DNA of 64,000 bases from Kalaharituber pfeilii (Eukaryota; Ascomycota; Pezizomycetes; Pezizales; Pezizaceae), in the NCBI GenBank assembly GCA_015179045.1, contig WHUZ01000048.1:248001-312000 (forward strand), given 5' to 3'. This document shows, one piece after another, positions 1 to 11,370 of this stretch. The notes beneath the pieces were generated by a model. It saw only the letters and a list, made by a program, of their open reading frames with translations, did not search any database and was not told the DNA's origin. Every line of letters starts with the position of its first letter. Position 1 is the stretch's first letter. The position numbers were made by a program, and so were the translations under genes.

Positions 1-715
1 AAATGGATGCACGATTGCGGGCGCTGCTACTGAGGTTGTGACATGAGTCGCTGTTGATGGCATAAAAATCAAGAAATTTCGCTCCAGAATAATTCGCATG
101 TTCCCAGAGCCGCAGTGAACAGTCCAGCGTTTGTCGAGTATGGTTGCATCCCTAGAGTTAGTTACACCGCATTCTGCGGAATGAATTGCAGCTGGTTTTG
201 GAGCAGCAAGAGCTCCAAAGAAGAAGTGGCAACAGCAAAAACGGTGCTGGTAACGCAAACCATGTTGCACTTTTGAAATATAAAATGGAGTGATGAAAGT
301 TTAACTGAAGTGGATTGCGTATGATGCTGAATTATGGCACGGCCTGAGGAAGGGAATGACGATACTGGAGCTGGTAGAGAGGAGGGAGGACAGGCGAGGC
401 GAGAGCTTTATATAATTGCTAACTCATGCCACTTTGGCGAACAAGAATTTGCACCAATAAGAGACCAAGCTTTACCATAATGTCGATGCAGGCACAGCAT
501 TAGTTGTTCAATTAGGCATGAATAATGCACAACCGTGGTCACTCTAAACCTGCGTGCCGACTAGACGAGAGCCAGCGCTGTGAGCAGTAGTAGGTTAACT
601 AGAAAACTCAAGGGCTAACATATGACAAATCCTTTCCTTTCATCGGTGAGATTCCCAGGACCTAGCTACATCAATGTGCCTCATTTCTAAACCGCCTTTC
701 TCTTTGAGACTGCTA
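1..715. other. No gene seen
   Basis: No long open frame, splice-bounded exon, RNA gene or clear repeat can be supported here. The sequence is of mixed composition and could be flank of a gene outside the window. Confidence 0.4.
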
Positions 716-1096
716 GAATGGGGCAGAGCGGAGTGAGCGCGTTGCGAATCGTGCGGGGTTCAAATCAAATTACCGCCTCGGGACTTGCGTAAAAGCGGTG
801 AGTAATATACAGTACTGTAAAAGCGGTGAAGGGAGAGCCAAGTGGGTTGAAGTGGGGAATTATATATGGTGGGAAGCAGAGCCAATCAGCTCTTGCTGGG
901 CGGCGTGATGCCTGTGGACTTCTCTGGAGTGTTATAATCTCTGGAGGGCGGACCATTAACGTTGCCAAGACCGCAACACCTGAATCATCCTGGTGGTACT
1001 CCTGTACCTCGCAGCTGGTGGAGCTTGATGCTACTATCACCATCTATTTAAGATATCAATTGGTACTTTGCTTTAACTCCTCGCACATCTTGGCGC

Positions 1097-1137
1097 CACC
1101 CACAGGGCGGCATGCGAGTAATGATATTAAAAAAAAA
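1097..1137 (+). mobile_element. Ultra-short poly-A retroposon stump (type A)
   Basis: A 41-bp insertion ending in AGTAATGATATT plus an A-run. It is flanked by ATCTTGGCGC (1087-1096) and ATCTTGGTGC (1138-1147), a 10-bp target-site duplication with one mismatch. The body is the GGGCGGCATGCGAGTAATG motif found in other type-A stumps of the window. It is best read as a severely 5'-truncated LINE copy. Confidence 0.75.
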
Positions 1138-1441
1138 ATCTTGGTGCTCCAAGGGCAGGGGAGCTAGACTACGTCTCTCAGGTACAATTACTTGTATATC
1201 AAAGATATTTGAAATACTGAGCAAGCAAGTTGGCAGGAGTATACAAACCGGGGCTTTCTTTTAAATCACGTAACTACGCTTGCAGCTGCTCCCCATCGCA
1301 AGGGTTTACAAACCAGGCTAGTCGAGATAAATTATGAACTTCCTCACCTTTTGACACCTTTCTGAAACGGAGAGCCGGGAATTTTCCGTGGCGGATTGCC
1401 TGACTGTTGCCAAGAGTAATATACTTGCAGCAGGTGAGCTA

Positions 1442-2207
1442 CAGTCTAACCTTGCTATACCGGACCTCGCTATACCGGAAACCTTGCTATACCAGATGGC
1501 CTCTGATTCGGACATCCATTTCCCATACAAATTGCCCTTGCTATACCGGACGCCCTAACAATACCGGACCGGACAGAAACCCCCCGACAACTAAGTACCC
1601 CCCTGTCTCCATACAAATAATATTTGCTATACCGGACACGGTAATACTAATACATCTTAGACTACCCCACTTTACCACTTAGTCTGGTTGTTTACCACTC
1701 TGTTGCTGTAACTGCTACTACCATTACTGCGGCCATCGATAAGTCACCGCTGCTGCTATCACTTGCTATCGCTGCTGCCACCACTGCTGCTACCTCTGCT
1801 GCTGCCACCGATGTCGCCATTGCTGCTACTACTGCTGTCGCTGCTGCTGGTGGAAGACTGGAGCCATGCTTGTAGATTTTGAAGTTTTTTTTTGTGTGAA
1901 TTGATAGGCTTTTAGAGAAACAGTCAGAGTTGCATATTCTGGCTATAGTCGATGCTTGTGTATTGATACTCCCCAAGAACTTTCAAGGGTTGACACTTTT
2001 CTAGATGGTGAGAGCAATGAATATTAAATAGACTTGGATTTAGTTAATGTTTGCTAAACTTGTTTATTTCCTACTCTAGTAATTTCTATACAAATTTTTG
2101 CCATCCCCCTTTTACAGCTGCCAAGCATTTTATTCTATACCGGAACCTTGCTATACCGGATGAAAAGTGCCGGATTTTTACTCGTCCGGTATAGCAAGGT
2201 TAGACTG
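1442..2207. mobile_element. Non-autonomous TA-target DNA transposon with repeated TTGCTATACCGGA motif
   Basis: The ends are perfect 24-bp inverted repeats (1442-1465 and 2184-2207; outer bases CAGTCTAACCTTGCTATACC) flanked by TA on each side, the target used by Tc1/mariner/pogo elements. The motif TTGCTATACCGGA recurs several times inside near both ends, like subterminal transposase-binding repeats. The interior has a CTG/CTA-rich patch (about 1700-1860) but no transposase frame. Confidence 0.8.
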
Positions 2208-2571
2208 TAGTCATGATAAGGTAGATTTGGTTTATATAGGGTGTATTCAAAGGCGGTGAGCTGGGAAGGGATCGTTCCGTAGCACAGCAGTATAGTATGT
2301 ATCAATATGCCTTCCGTCCAAGAGAGATCGCCAAATTGAGATTAACCAGTCTGCACCGAACTTGCTCGCCTTAACTAAGCACGTTCTCAGCGATACCTCC
2401 AGGAAGACAGCTGATTCCCAAAAGAGCACTTTACTGAAATCATTTCTTTACTTGAAATTAACACAAGTACCGTATGTTCAATTCTATGCAAGGTCATGCT
2501 AGCATTGCGAGGCTTCTTGTATATGTAAATATACTACGATCAAAGCCCGTTTGGAATGATTGGGTTTTTAT

Positions 2572-2669
2572 ATTATTTTATTTTATTTTATTTTTAATTT
2601 TAATTTTATTATTTATTTATTTTTTTATTTATTTTTTTATTTTATTTTATTTTATTTTATTTTATTTTT
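2572..2669. repeat. (TTTTA)n-type microsatellite
   Basis: About 100 bp of TTTTA/TTTAT units. It may descend from a poly-T end of a retroposon, since unrelated single-copy-looking sequence follows directly. Confidence 0.85.
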
Positions 2670-3408
2670 AAATGGGCTACGGCCTCCTAGGCAAGGTTGA
2701 TGATAAGGCTCTTCATCAAGCCTAATCCTGCCCACTTTTACATTGGACCATCATACGACTTTGCCTTGAAAGTTTAAAGCAAGCATCTACCGGCCAGTAA
2801 TGTTGCCCCCACGGCTGATGTAGACTTTTTCGATGCCTGCTGCAAGGTTGACATTTCGCAATAATAATGTATGATACTCGAACTGCAGAAAAACTCTCAA
2901 TCTGGGGCCATCGTTGGTACTGGATACTAGCTATAGTGCATGAATAAATGGTACAAGGTCCAGGCTCGGCCACTCATACTGGATAAAGTATATTGCATCT
3001 ATCCTTCTTGGATAGACCCCCAAGCCCTGACGTTATTCAATATGAGATTTATCTGTACTAGCAATAGAGCATGTAGTATCTCTTGGACGATACTAAACCT
3101 AAATCTGATTTATAACGCCTGTTATAGTTGTACAAGCAAACAGCAGAGACTGCCACAGACCGGGAAGACCTCCATCTCCGCCTTCAATCTCTTCGCCGAC
3201 TGCAGCTGCTGCACAATCGCCACCACCTTCTCTATCTGCGTCGATTCCTCGAGGTTTTCCGGCTTAGGAGGAAGCATCTAAACCTCCCGTTACGACGGTT
3301 TTGACGGAAACCTCGGCCTTCCTTGAGCCACATCTGCCTTGCTGACACCATCGCCAGGTGTACAGTAAAGACCTAAAAAATGCGGAATCCAACGACATTG
3401 TGGTCGAG

Positions 3409-3455
3409 AATACCACTGTCAAGAAAACCACTGTCAAGAAAACCACTGTCAAGAA
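3409..3455. repeat. 15-bp tandem repeat, three copies
   Basis: The unit ACCACTGTCAAGAAA is repeated three times head to tail. It keeps a reading frame open over a short distance, but no gene context supports coding. Confidence 0.8.
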
Positions 3456-3629
3456 ATTAGTTGTAGGGCCGCATACGGGTAATGAACAAAAAAAACACAT
3501 ACATATAGGCATTTAGAGACGATCTGGAAGGTGATGCTGGTAGTGACTTATCAAAGTATTCACGCAATGTACCTTGGGGAGAAGACTAGAAAGAAGTTAC
3601 TTAATTTTAGCATAGTCCTTGCGCAGCTA

Positions 3630-3705
3630 TTTTTTGCTTTTCCTTTTTTTTTTTAATATTATCAACGTAACCCCGCTTACCACTACTCGCTATGGCAGGG
3701 CCCTT
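3630..3705 (-). mobile_element. Probable poly-A LINE stump
   Basis: A T-run followed by AATATTATCAACGTAACCCC and CGCTATGGCAGGGCCC, resembling the reverse complement of the type-B LINE tail (GCCATGGCGAACAGC ... GGGGTCACGTGA). Flanking CCTTGCGCAGCT and CCTTGTGCAGCT could be an imperfect target-site duplication; the exact left border is unsure. Confidence 0.55.
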
Positions 3706-4682
3706 GTGCAGCTTACGGACTACGAAAAGCTAATGGACATTCAATTTGCTTAGTCTGTTAGAACCTGTGTCCAGTAACTCAAGGAAAATGAGGCTCTGTC
3801 GAATACATCAATGCAGCTAGAGAGTCAAGTCTTTACTAGTATTTACAAGCCATGAACGGGGCATTGATAAAGCGCTAACGGTCGAGGCCCTGTGGGTCTT
3901 GGCTTGTGGAGAGGAGGCTCCTAGTATGATCACTCAGGGATAGGTACAATCGAAGTTAGGCGGTTAGTAGAAGTGCAAGGATATACGGTATATGGGAATA
4001 TTTTGGAAAAGTTCTTTATGGAAGCGGAACAAGAATATCCGAGACTATGTTATATCCGATTTTCGGCCAGTGAAAGGGTTCTATTATGATTCCTATAGTT
4101 ACCGAACAATTTATAGTGTTCGATTACCGCAAACATATCCTCCTCCCTGTTATTGGGTTACTGAAGCCGAAGATATGTTTGCATAGTGGCAACAGCATTT
4201 CAATACCAAATATATGCCTGACTCTCGAGTTCCTCGCCGACTAGCTTTATTATTGGATATAACGAAGCTGTAATATGATCATGATATTCTGGCAGATAAG
4301 AGTATCTTAATGTATAATCAGGATTCAAAAGAGCTTATCTTTGCTATGCTTTGGCAGTTTGGAGGTTAATGAGACAGCAGAGTATACAGTAGTAATTTAA
4401 TTACTCAAAATAATCGGGTATTTTTTTTTTTTTTTTTTTTTTAATACTAAGTTTTATTAGAATGGAAGATGAAGGAACTATTTGTTTGTAAGGATGGATA
4501 GCTGGCTCACGAAGTAGGCCTAAATTTAACTGGGTAAAGAACATTCTTACTCAATTTACCAAGTCTATTGATTAAGAATTAAATTTCAATAATATTGTAG
4601 CAGCTTTCGCAATGTTTTGGAATTCAACTCTTGTCCGATTACGCTGACTTGTAGCAAATGACTTCATTAGTAATATTCAACA
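3706..4682. other. No gene seen
   Basis: No supportable gene. A pure T-run lies at about 4421-4442, probably another decayed retroposon end. Confidence 0.4.
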
Positions 4683-4940
4683 CCATAAGCATGGCGTGGC
4701 TCGTGGCTCGTGGCTCGCAGCTCGTAGGTCGCAGCTTGCAGATGGCTCGTAGCTCGTAGCCCGGAGCTTGTAGCCCATTGCTCATAGCTCATAGTTCGTG
4801 GGTCGCGGGTCGTAGCTCGTGGCTTATAGCCCATAGCTGAACGCTCGTAGGTCATAGCTTTGTAGGTCGTATCATGGCTCGTGGTTCGCAGTTCGTATAT
4901 CGTAGGTCATAGCTCGTGGCACGTGATCCGTCGCTTAGCT
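4683..4940. repeat. Degenerate GCTCGTAG-type short tandem repeat
   Basis: About 250 bp built from imperfect 7-14-bp units such as GCTCGTAG, GCTCGTGG and GGTCGCAG. It opens a low-complexity frame on the minus strand (RATS/YE-rich), which I take as a by-product of the repeat and not as a gene. Confidence 0.8.
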
Positions 4941-5402
4941 CACATTTCATGGCTGTTTAGCATATATTAAACCGGCAACTATCGCTAGTTCTTGATTAAC
5001 ACTAAGTTAGCTACTTTTATTTTCTTTTTGGTATTGATAAGTTGATCGACATTAAGTTTAGATACTTTTATTTACATTTTTACATTAACGATATTTGTAT
5101 ATCAAGGCTTACAACAAATTAAAGAGTGAAAATCTTTGGAAGAATTATATACTTATGACCAGTAGTTTTTCCTCGATGCCCCGATTCCATTGGTATCTAT
5201 TCCAATCGCAAGATATAAATTTTTTTTTTTTTTTTTTTTTTTTTTGGAACACGTAACCGCACATACAGGCTACCGGCCTATGACAGGAACCCTTAAACCC
5301 GGTTTAGGTTAGAAACAACTAACTACTTACACACTCTACGTACACACCCTGGGCACCCAAAAGTATCCTCCGTCCCAGATCGAGGCTGGCAGACCAGTCC
5401 TC
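4941..5402. other. No gene seen; contains T-run and decayed LINE tail
   Basis: A T-run at about 5220-5245 is followed by GGAACACGTAACCGC, similar to a reverse-complement type-B LINE tail. The rest shows no feature. Confidence 0.4.
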
Positions 5403-5415
5403 GACCGGGTCGCAA

Positions 5416-5475
5416 ATCGCCATAGCCCATAGGGCGGCAAGCGATCAATGATATTAAAAAAAAATAAAAAAAATA
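5416..5475 (+). mobile_element. Ultra-short poly-A retroposon stump (type A) with 13-bp duplication
   Basis: The body CGCCATAGCCCATAGGGCGG, about 40 bp in all, plus an A-rich tail is bounded by identical GACCGGGTCGCAA at 5403-5415 and 5476-5488. The exact 13-bp target-site duplication shows that this is a complete insertion and not the remnant of a longer one. Confidence 0.85.
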
Positions 5476-5529
5476 GACCGGGTCGCAATCCACACCCTCC
5501 TGCTTCCACCCTTTCTCTTCTAAGTTCTC

Positions 5530-5734
5530 CTAGCACTGCCAGGTGACTTGCGCGCCATCCTTGTTCCTCCTCTTGGGCCTCTCCAACTCCCTGCACTCAA
5601 ACACCATGTGCCCAGCACTCCATTCTTCTCCACAGGAGCAGCGTGCCTCCTCTCTCTGGATTTTCTTCCTCCACATGCCCCCGCCCTTCCCAGTCCGCAG
5701 CCAGGTGTAGTTTGTGAGTGCCTACCTGCCCCCA
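5530..5734 (-). pseudogene. LINE ORF2 C-terminal fragment (Tad-like zinc knuckle end)
   Basis: The minus strand encodes YTWLRTGKGGG followed about 20 residues later by CSCGEEWSAGHMVFEC and then a stop. This TxLRTGKG ... CxCG...H.VF.C arrangement is the typical C-terminal end of non-LTR ORF2 proteins in fungi, after the RNase H region. Only this end remains. The solo LTR at 5740-5987 sits at its upstream side and the type-A stump lies just beyond its 3' side. It is a relic, not an active element. Confidence 0.65.
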
Positions 5735-5739
5735 GCAAG

Positions 5740-5812
5740 TGTGAGGTTACCTCTTTGGGAAGTGTGTGAGGTTACCTCTTTGGGAAGTGTGTGAGGTTAC
5801 CTCTTTGGGAAG
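5740..5812. repeat. 25-bp unit, three tandem copies within the LTR
   Basis: TGTGAGGTTACCTCTTTGGG plus AAGTG is repeated three times, the last copy passing into AAGTAGAG. The expansion lies exactly at the 5' tip of the LTR. Confidence 0.85.
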
Positions 5813-5987
5813 TAGAGTCCTACCTGTTCGGGTAGGAGGGAGATGGGATGAAGGGTATTTAAGGAGGGGTGAACTCCTAGACTTTTCTTTCTCGCATTAG
5901 ACTTCAAGACACATATATCTCTCACGCTGCCTCGTGCCATTTGCCTCGTGCAAACTCGCCCGTGCCATTCGTACCAGTCCCCTCACA
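5740..5987 (+). mobile_element. Solo LTR with 5-bp target duplication
   Basis: The element begins TGTGAGG and ends CCTCACA, so the ends are inverted repeats with TG...CA, as in LTR retrotransposons. GCAAG stands directly before (5735-5739) and after (5988-5992), a 5-bp target-site duplication. A TATA-like TATTTAAG lies at 5856-5863, where a U3 promoter would be. The first 75 bp consist of a ~25-bp unit repeated three times. No internal retrotransposon sequence remains, consistent with LTR-LTR recombination. Orientation is inferred from the TATA-like site. Confidence 0.75.
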
Positions 5988-5992
5988 GCAAG

Positions 5993-6750
5993 ATAATAAT
6001 GAAATAGTACCAAGGATTTGGTTACTACTTTCTGACACTTGAAAACTACTAGAATATCCTATCGGTGGAAAAACTCTGACCAGATTTGCGGCTTATTAAG
6101 TTTACAATATTGATTGGTACGTACCCATTTGAGGGTGTTCGAAGAATGCAAGTCTCCCTGTGACAGGGTGGCAGCCGGGTTATGTGAGCCCCCCCCCAAA
6201 AAAAAAAAAAAAAAGAAAAAAACGAAGGCATGCCAATGCCGATAATCGAAGTAGAATTGCTGAAATAAGCATAAGTAATGTCTGAAAGGTTTTAGCTGTG
6301 AGTCGAATTTGGTGAGGTGGTAATAGGATAAGGCTAAATGCGAGATCAATTGGGACACGTAGATAAAATTGCAAGGTTGCACAATTGTGCTCATACATAG
6401 ACCTTTTTTTTTTTTTTTTTTTTTTTAATTTTAACGATCCTTGCTAGCATTCATGCTACCCAATATGACAAGTCCCATTACCATGTAAATCCAGGAAATG
6501 GGCCAGCAAAAAATGCTATCCATCCAATAGTGAAAATATCTAATACCATACACCGGTCCAAGCTTGCGCTGGAGAGGTTCATCCAATACCACAGGCTATC
6601 CGATATGACAGCATCCAATATGAGAGGTTTAACTGTATGTTTGAATAAACTTTAGATCATGTTGTGCCAGAGAAAACATCTTCTGTATCAAGTACTCGGA
6701 GTGGTATAAAGACAGCTAGCGTGTTTTGGATTTTCTTCATTGAAAACTGA
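5993..6750. other. No gene; retroposon tail and transposon-end relics
   Basis: About 6140-6215 carries a tail-like sequence ending in a C-run and an A-run. A T-run lies at about 6403-6426. Near 6560-6640 the sequence holds repeated ATCCAATA(T/C) motifs and ends with GAGAGGTTTAACTGTA, like one terminus of a pogo/Tc1-type element whose other end I cannot find. Confidence 0.45.
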
Positions 6751-8150
6751 TTGTGTTTACATTATGCGAAGAGTAAAGGTGCCATTTCACACCTTGCAAT
6801 ACATGGAACAGCAATGCAAGGATTCCGTATCGCCTTAGCCACCATGACAGACGAGACTCCACAGGGCTCGCCCATGTCACCAGTCCTCTTCCTAATAGGA
6901 GCACAAGCAGTCATAGCAGTCTACCAGAGAGTCTTCACCCGATCCTGGTAGACGACAGACATGCCGTGGTCTCGCACAAATCGATCCGAAACCTGAGGCA
7001 GGCGATCAGAAACCACCAGAAACACCTGAAGGAGGCAAGACGAGAAGGTAGGTACTCAGCTTTGGGATCAAAGGGCCAACATACCAATCAGCAGGACTAC
7101 AGCTGGACTGGGAACTCAAACTCGACACCCATTTGCAGAAGTGACAGTACATGGCGGCTAAATCCGTAACCGGCGCCCCCATGCGCACGGGACGGGATAC
7201 GGTAGAAGGCTGGCCAACCTGGAGTCAATCTAGGCCTTCATGGAAGGAGAAAGGGGCCGGGTACAAAGCAGTACAAGGCAGCGCATCAAGGTTCGAAGGG
7301 GAGGAAGTACAAGAAGAGGAGGGAATAAGGCTTTTGAGAGGATGCTTAGAATGGAGGGAATCACTTCCCCTAGCAGTACTCCCAACCTGATATTATCAGC
7401 TGGAAAAGAGGAGTGGGAGTGGAGGGGAGCGGACGCTGAAGACGAGGGCTGGAAAGCGACATACACTGGCGGGAGTGAGCTAGAGAGAAGAGCCGGGGCA
7501 GAGTACTGGCGCGGAAAGGGCTACGGTCAACGACGCAGAGCTGATAGCAATAGCTGAGGCTCTGGAGAGAGGGGAAGAGGAAGAGCTACTAATTCATATC
7601 AGAATCCTAGGTGGCGATTGGGAAAATGCAAAAGATTGCTGAGGGAGACTGACTCCCGATGGGGTGAGCAGGACGTGCGGGGAGGCCTGTGAAAAGCGAA
7701 TAAGGTGGGGCCTGATGGATGTGGCCGTGATGTGGGTAAAGGGTCACAAGGGTCTAAAGGGTCTAAAGGGGAATGAAGAGGCGGGAGCTGGGGATTCAGA
7801 ATCGGCAAGGCGAACAGTCCAGAATGCAGGTGGTGCAGAATGGAAGTAGAGACAATGGCACACATATTGTGCAGGTGCGAGTCATGGAGAAGGTGGTGGG
7901 CAGGGGGGCGGGACGCAGTCCTATCACCACCAGCAGGAAAGAGGACGAGCCAAATCCACTGGTGGAGCTGATGAGGTGGGTAGATAGGTGGCGATCGAGA
8001 GGTAACGACTGCGACGAGGCGGTTTTGACATATAGCGTTTCATTGCCGGGTTTATCCTCATTTTATTGCTTTGTTGTCGTTTCCCTGTATCTCCGATGTA
8101 TTTCATCTCGTCATAAGCCCTTAGGATATTCAAAAAAAAGAAAAGAGATA
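6751..8150 (+). mobile_element. Tad-like LINE relic: RT fragment, RNase H and C-terminal zinc motif
   Basis: A decayed ORF2 in shifting frames. Near 6860-6900 the frame reads ETPQGSPMSPVLF, matching the LPQGSPLSPVLF motif of reverse transcriptases. Around 7090-7180 DWELKLDTHLQKWQYMAAK resembles the region after the RT palm. At about 7520-7590 NDAELIAIAEALERG and at about 7725-7790 VMWVKGHKG ... GNEEA match RNase H motifs. About 7830-7900 gives CRWC ... ETMAHILCRCESW, the C-terminal knuckle. The catalytic RT YxDD region is absent, and frames change several times, so it is dead. A-rich sequence near 8130-8150 may be its tail. Confidence 0.8.
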
Positions 8151-8858
8151 TCGTATGATGAAATCTTTCCATGAATACCTAGCACATTCTGCTCAATAGG
8201 ATTCTTCGACTTTGCATAATGTTCTCCATTTTGCAAAGAGAACATTTTGCAAAGAATATATCCACTCCCAACTCTACTATAAGTAAAGCAAGCAGGTGGC
8301 TAGGAATCTGACACGCATTTTACCTACTCTGGAGCTATCAAATGAATACTATTGGAAGGTCACTAAATCTCGTATCGGGTTCACTGCTTTAGAAGATAGC
8401 TCCTATAACATCAATTGGTTACGAATGCTACGATATTATCTTTGGCCACAATGGCAGTCTTGCACTAGGGTATTTCTGGGACTATGAGGCATGCAGTTTA
8501 TCGCTTCAGAAGAATGTGCTCCTTGTTTAATTATCTCTTGGAGTGTTAAAACATCCATTCGAGGTGGCACGCCGGCCTCTATGGATCGTGAATAAATAAA
8601 CACGTGGAACGATTTTTCATCCCATGGTCGTTGGGACACGCAGCCCTTCCCCGGTCCCTACGTATGTTGCTATAGAAACAGAAGCTCAAAAATCTCCAAA
8701 CAAAAATTGATAAAAGTACTAAAAATTGGAGTAACTTGCAAAGCTAATAAATGGACTTTGGAAAAATCCGAATCTTTCATCAAACCAACTTTGAGCAACT
8801 TATGGTTGAGATCAAAGATCCTAACAGGAGCGGCATGTCTCACACGACCAAGGAATAC
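8151..8858. other. No gene seen
   Basis: No frame or domain stands out. The last 10 bases (CAAGGAATAC, 8849-8858) are the target duplication of the next element. Confidence 0.4.
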
Positions 8859-10143
8859 GAGAAAACCTTTTTTTCCCCTGTTTTCATGACGCCACGGGGA
8901 TTTTTCCCCTGTTCAGGTTTCGGATGATCAACTAATACTATTTTATTTAGTTTATTCATGATATTACATACAGTCACTGGTCAAAAGTCTTGGTGAAAGC
9001 GATCTAAGCACCAAGCGGCGACAATGTCCATAAGAACAAAAATTGAGATATCTCCATGAGAAATGACCCAATTAACCTACAACTTGGACTGGTGATAGTG
9101 TAAGCAGTATGGTTTATGCTATAGCACAGGATATACTTATAGCACACTGATTGCAGTGTAATATCTACAAAAAGTTATTGATGACAAGGTGTTCCATACA
9201 AAAAATGTGACTTTTTGAAATGTGATGTATCTTTAGCACCACAACTAGATAGACAAACAGGATTTTTTCTATGATAGGTACTACCTGAAACTTCATGGTT
9301 CCGGTTGTAGAACAGATGTTGGAGTCATGTGGCTGCCGAGATAAAATCGCAAACTTCAAAGAACGCCAAGATTGCCAAATTCCCATACAAAATTGTCATT
9401 TTAGGGCCAAATATCGGTGTCTGGAAATAAATAGCTCCGCACAGAACCCGCAACACAACATAAAAAATATCAAAAATATGAAATAAGATGGACTCAATAT
9501 GTATTTTCATAGCAAAATTTACTAGCCCCAAAAATATTCTTCTTGTATGGAACTACACTATTATGCAGAGAGAATTTAGGTAAAAAATGGTAGAATTTGC
9601 TCCTGATTTATTGGTCCATATAATTGACTACTACTATTCTCATGATTGCTGCATGTGATATGCAAGACTATAGACACGGTGCTATCAATTGCCGGTACAA
9701 CTTCTGAAATTGAGCTATGGATCATGGAGATATGAGCATTTGAGGTTGTGCAAGCAAGCATTTTGAGGTGCCAAGAAAAGTGGCGTCACCAAGACTTTTG
9801 ACCAGTGACTGTATCTTCACACTTCAATGCTTATTGTATTTACTCTATTCATGATATTACATAGTATCTTCACACTTCAATGCAATAAGCATTGTATTTT
9901 ATTGCAAACTTGAAAAAAAATATGCGACTAGAAATTATATATTGAATATGCAACTATATTGAAGGTTCAATGGTTACATATTTCATTATAAATGAGTAGA
10001 ATTAAGGATTTATTGCATTGGCGTACAATGCTATGTAATATTATGAATAGATTAAATAATATAGTATTAGTTGATCATCCGAAACCTGAACAGGGGAAAA
10101 ATCTCAGTGGCGTCATGAAAACAGGGGAAAAAAAGGTTTTCTC
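8859..10143. mobile_element. Mutator-like non-autonomous element, ~110-bp terminal inverted repeats, 10-bp duplication
   Basis: The left end from 8859 (GAGAAAACC then T-run, CCCCTGTTTTCATGACGCCA) is repeated in reverse complement up to 10143, similar over about 110 bp with few differences. CAAGGAATAC flanks it on both sides (8849-8858 and 10144-10153). A 9-11-bp duplication and long terminal repeats point to the Mutator superfamily. There is no transposase. A Tc1-type element (8971-9811) was inserted just at the inner edge of the left repeat. Confidence 0.85.
8971..9811. mobile_element. Tc1/mariner-type non-autonomous element (family Z, copy 1)
   Basis: Perfect 26-bp inverted ends (8971-8996 and 9786-9811; outer bases CAGTCACTGGTCAAAAGTCT) with TA on both sides. 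No transposase frame exists in the 841 bp. A second, interrupted member of the family lies at 30388-31872; the two share the stretch GAGAAATGACCC(A/G)ATTAAC. Confidence 0.85.
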
Positions 10144-11370
10144 CAAGGAATACTCATAGGCAGGGAGGGCCACCTCGGAAGCATGTCTTACCACTCCAGA
10201 AGACAATGCTTTCAATTTCTTCTTCCCTTTTTAACACGTGTCGAAATTCTGTTTTCCTTTTTTTAATTTCAGGAGATGGCTTTGCGTTAGATGTGAATAA
10301 GGTTATTACAAATGAAAAACTCTATGAGGAGCTGATCAGCAGCATGTCTCACGACCCCGCAAGGTATATATATTCAAACCTCTTATTGGATCCAGACATG
10401 CTGCACTTGCACTTAGCAACTTGAACAGTACTTACTTTTGCTGAGCTTGAAGCGCCCTTTGAAATAAAAATCTATTCCCTCTTATCTTGCTCCTGTATAG
10501 TTTATTATTCATGTACATATCTACTATAGTTCCGACTGCCTGTATATAGCACAAAAATTGACCTCTCCCCTTCAACATGTCTAAGCGGATAACCTGTCCT
10601 ATTGGATAACACCCACCGGTCCTAGCGTTATCCAATATAACAGGTTTGACTATCTGTATTCAGCAGATTAAATACTCCATAACTAAATGTCAAAAATGAT
10701 TCTCGTGCATTGAAATGCACAGTTGCAGCAACTGTTTTGGTGTAATAGCAAGCAGCAGGGTTAATGCGCGAGTTATTTAAATTTCTTTTTGCATCATAGT
10801 GTTTCTCACCTAGTGCGTCGAATCGCAGACAGAGCATGGAGGCCGCCTAAGGATTATTAGAAATTCACAGAGATGGGGACCTTTGGTGGGTTCATGCGGC
10901 TCTGGAAGCCAAATGATTACAATCTCCCACATTTAGGATGATTGACTTGGTTACCAGAAGTGGGAACCCACCACCTGAGTGCCAGCCTATATCATGGCAG
11001 GAAACACCCCCCGCAGCGTAAACGATTTCATTTTCCACAACACCGTTCGCAGCAGAAAGAACCGACGCTGATCGTGGACATCCTTGAATTGATATTATCT
11101 TTCTGTGCGCGAGGTATAATTACATTGCCTGTCAGCTGGTCCTTTATTGCCCTTAATAGCTCCCATTGTAGGGGAAGCTGACGTATAGTAAGTGAATCTT
11201 GAATTCCACGCATGACTTAACTTAGCAAAGAGAAGCTATCAGGTGAACTAGGTAATAACAAGGTTGAACTTGCACTCATGCCATTCTCAGCGGACTGCTA
11301 ATATAACACGGCTGCTTTATTGACAGCTCACGCTAAGCGTTGCTCGGAGCAAATTCAATACATAAACGAC
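10144..11370. other. Upstream spacer of the membrane-protein gene
   Basis: It contains the candidate exon relic at 10273-10363 and, at about 10560-10650, ATCCAATATAACAGGTTTGACT, another unpaired pogo/Tc1-like terminus. A likely 3' splice site lies at 11320-11326 (TTGACAG, with CTAAT about 30 nt upstream), so a 5' exon of the following gene may be in this stretch. I could not identify that exon. Confidence 0.45.
10273..10363 (+). pseudogene. Possible orphan exon, unknown protein
   Basis: An open stretch reading DGFALDVNKVITNEKLYEEL and then ISSMSHDPA is bounded by an acceptor (TTTCAG, ending 10272) and a donor-like GTATAT (from 10364). The peptide looks protein-like and not random, but no longer gene can be built around it. 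It may be a relic of a host gene or of an element. Confidence 0.25.

Larger units (their letters stand above)
2208..3628. other. No gene seen; AT-rich spacer
   Basis: Short open frames only, with no recognisable domain. It contains the TTTTA repeat at 2572-2669 and the 15-bp repeat at 3409-3455. Confidence 0.4.

Noticed and set aside
716..1137. tRNA-like A and B boxes (GGCAGAGCGGA, GGTTCAAATC) upstream of a poly-A tail, suggesting a tRNA-derived SINE
   Set aside because: The 10-bp duplication lies at 1087-1096, next to the stump, so the tRNA-like part is not in the same insertion. No cloverleaf could be drawn.
4667..4855. Low-complexity RATS/YE peptide frame
   Set aside because: By-product of the GCTCGTAG repeat.
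11320..11370. Extended N-terminus of the membrane protein from a TTG codon
   Set aside because: TTG is not a credible start here. The TTGACAG looks like a splice acceptor.
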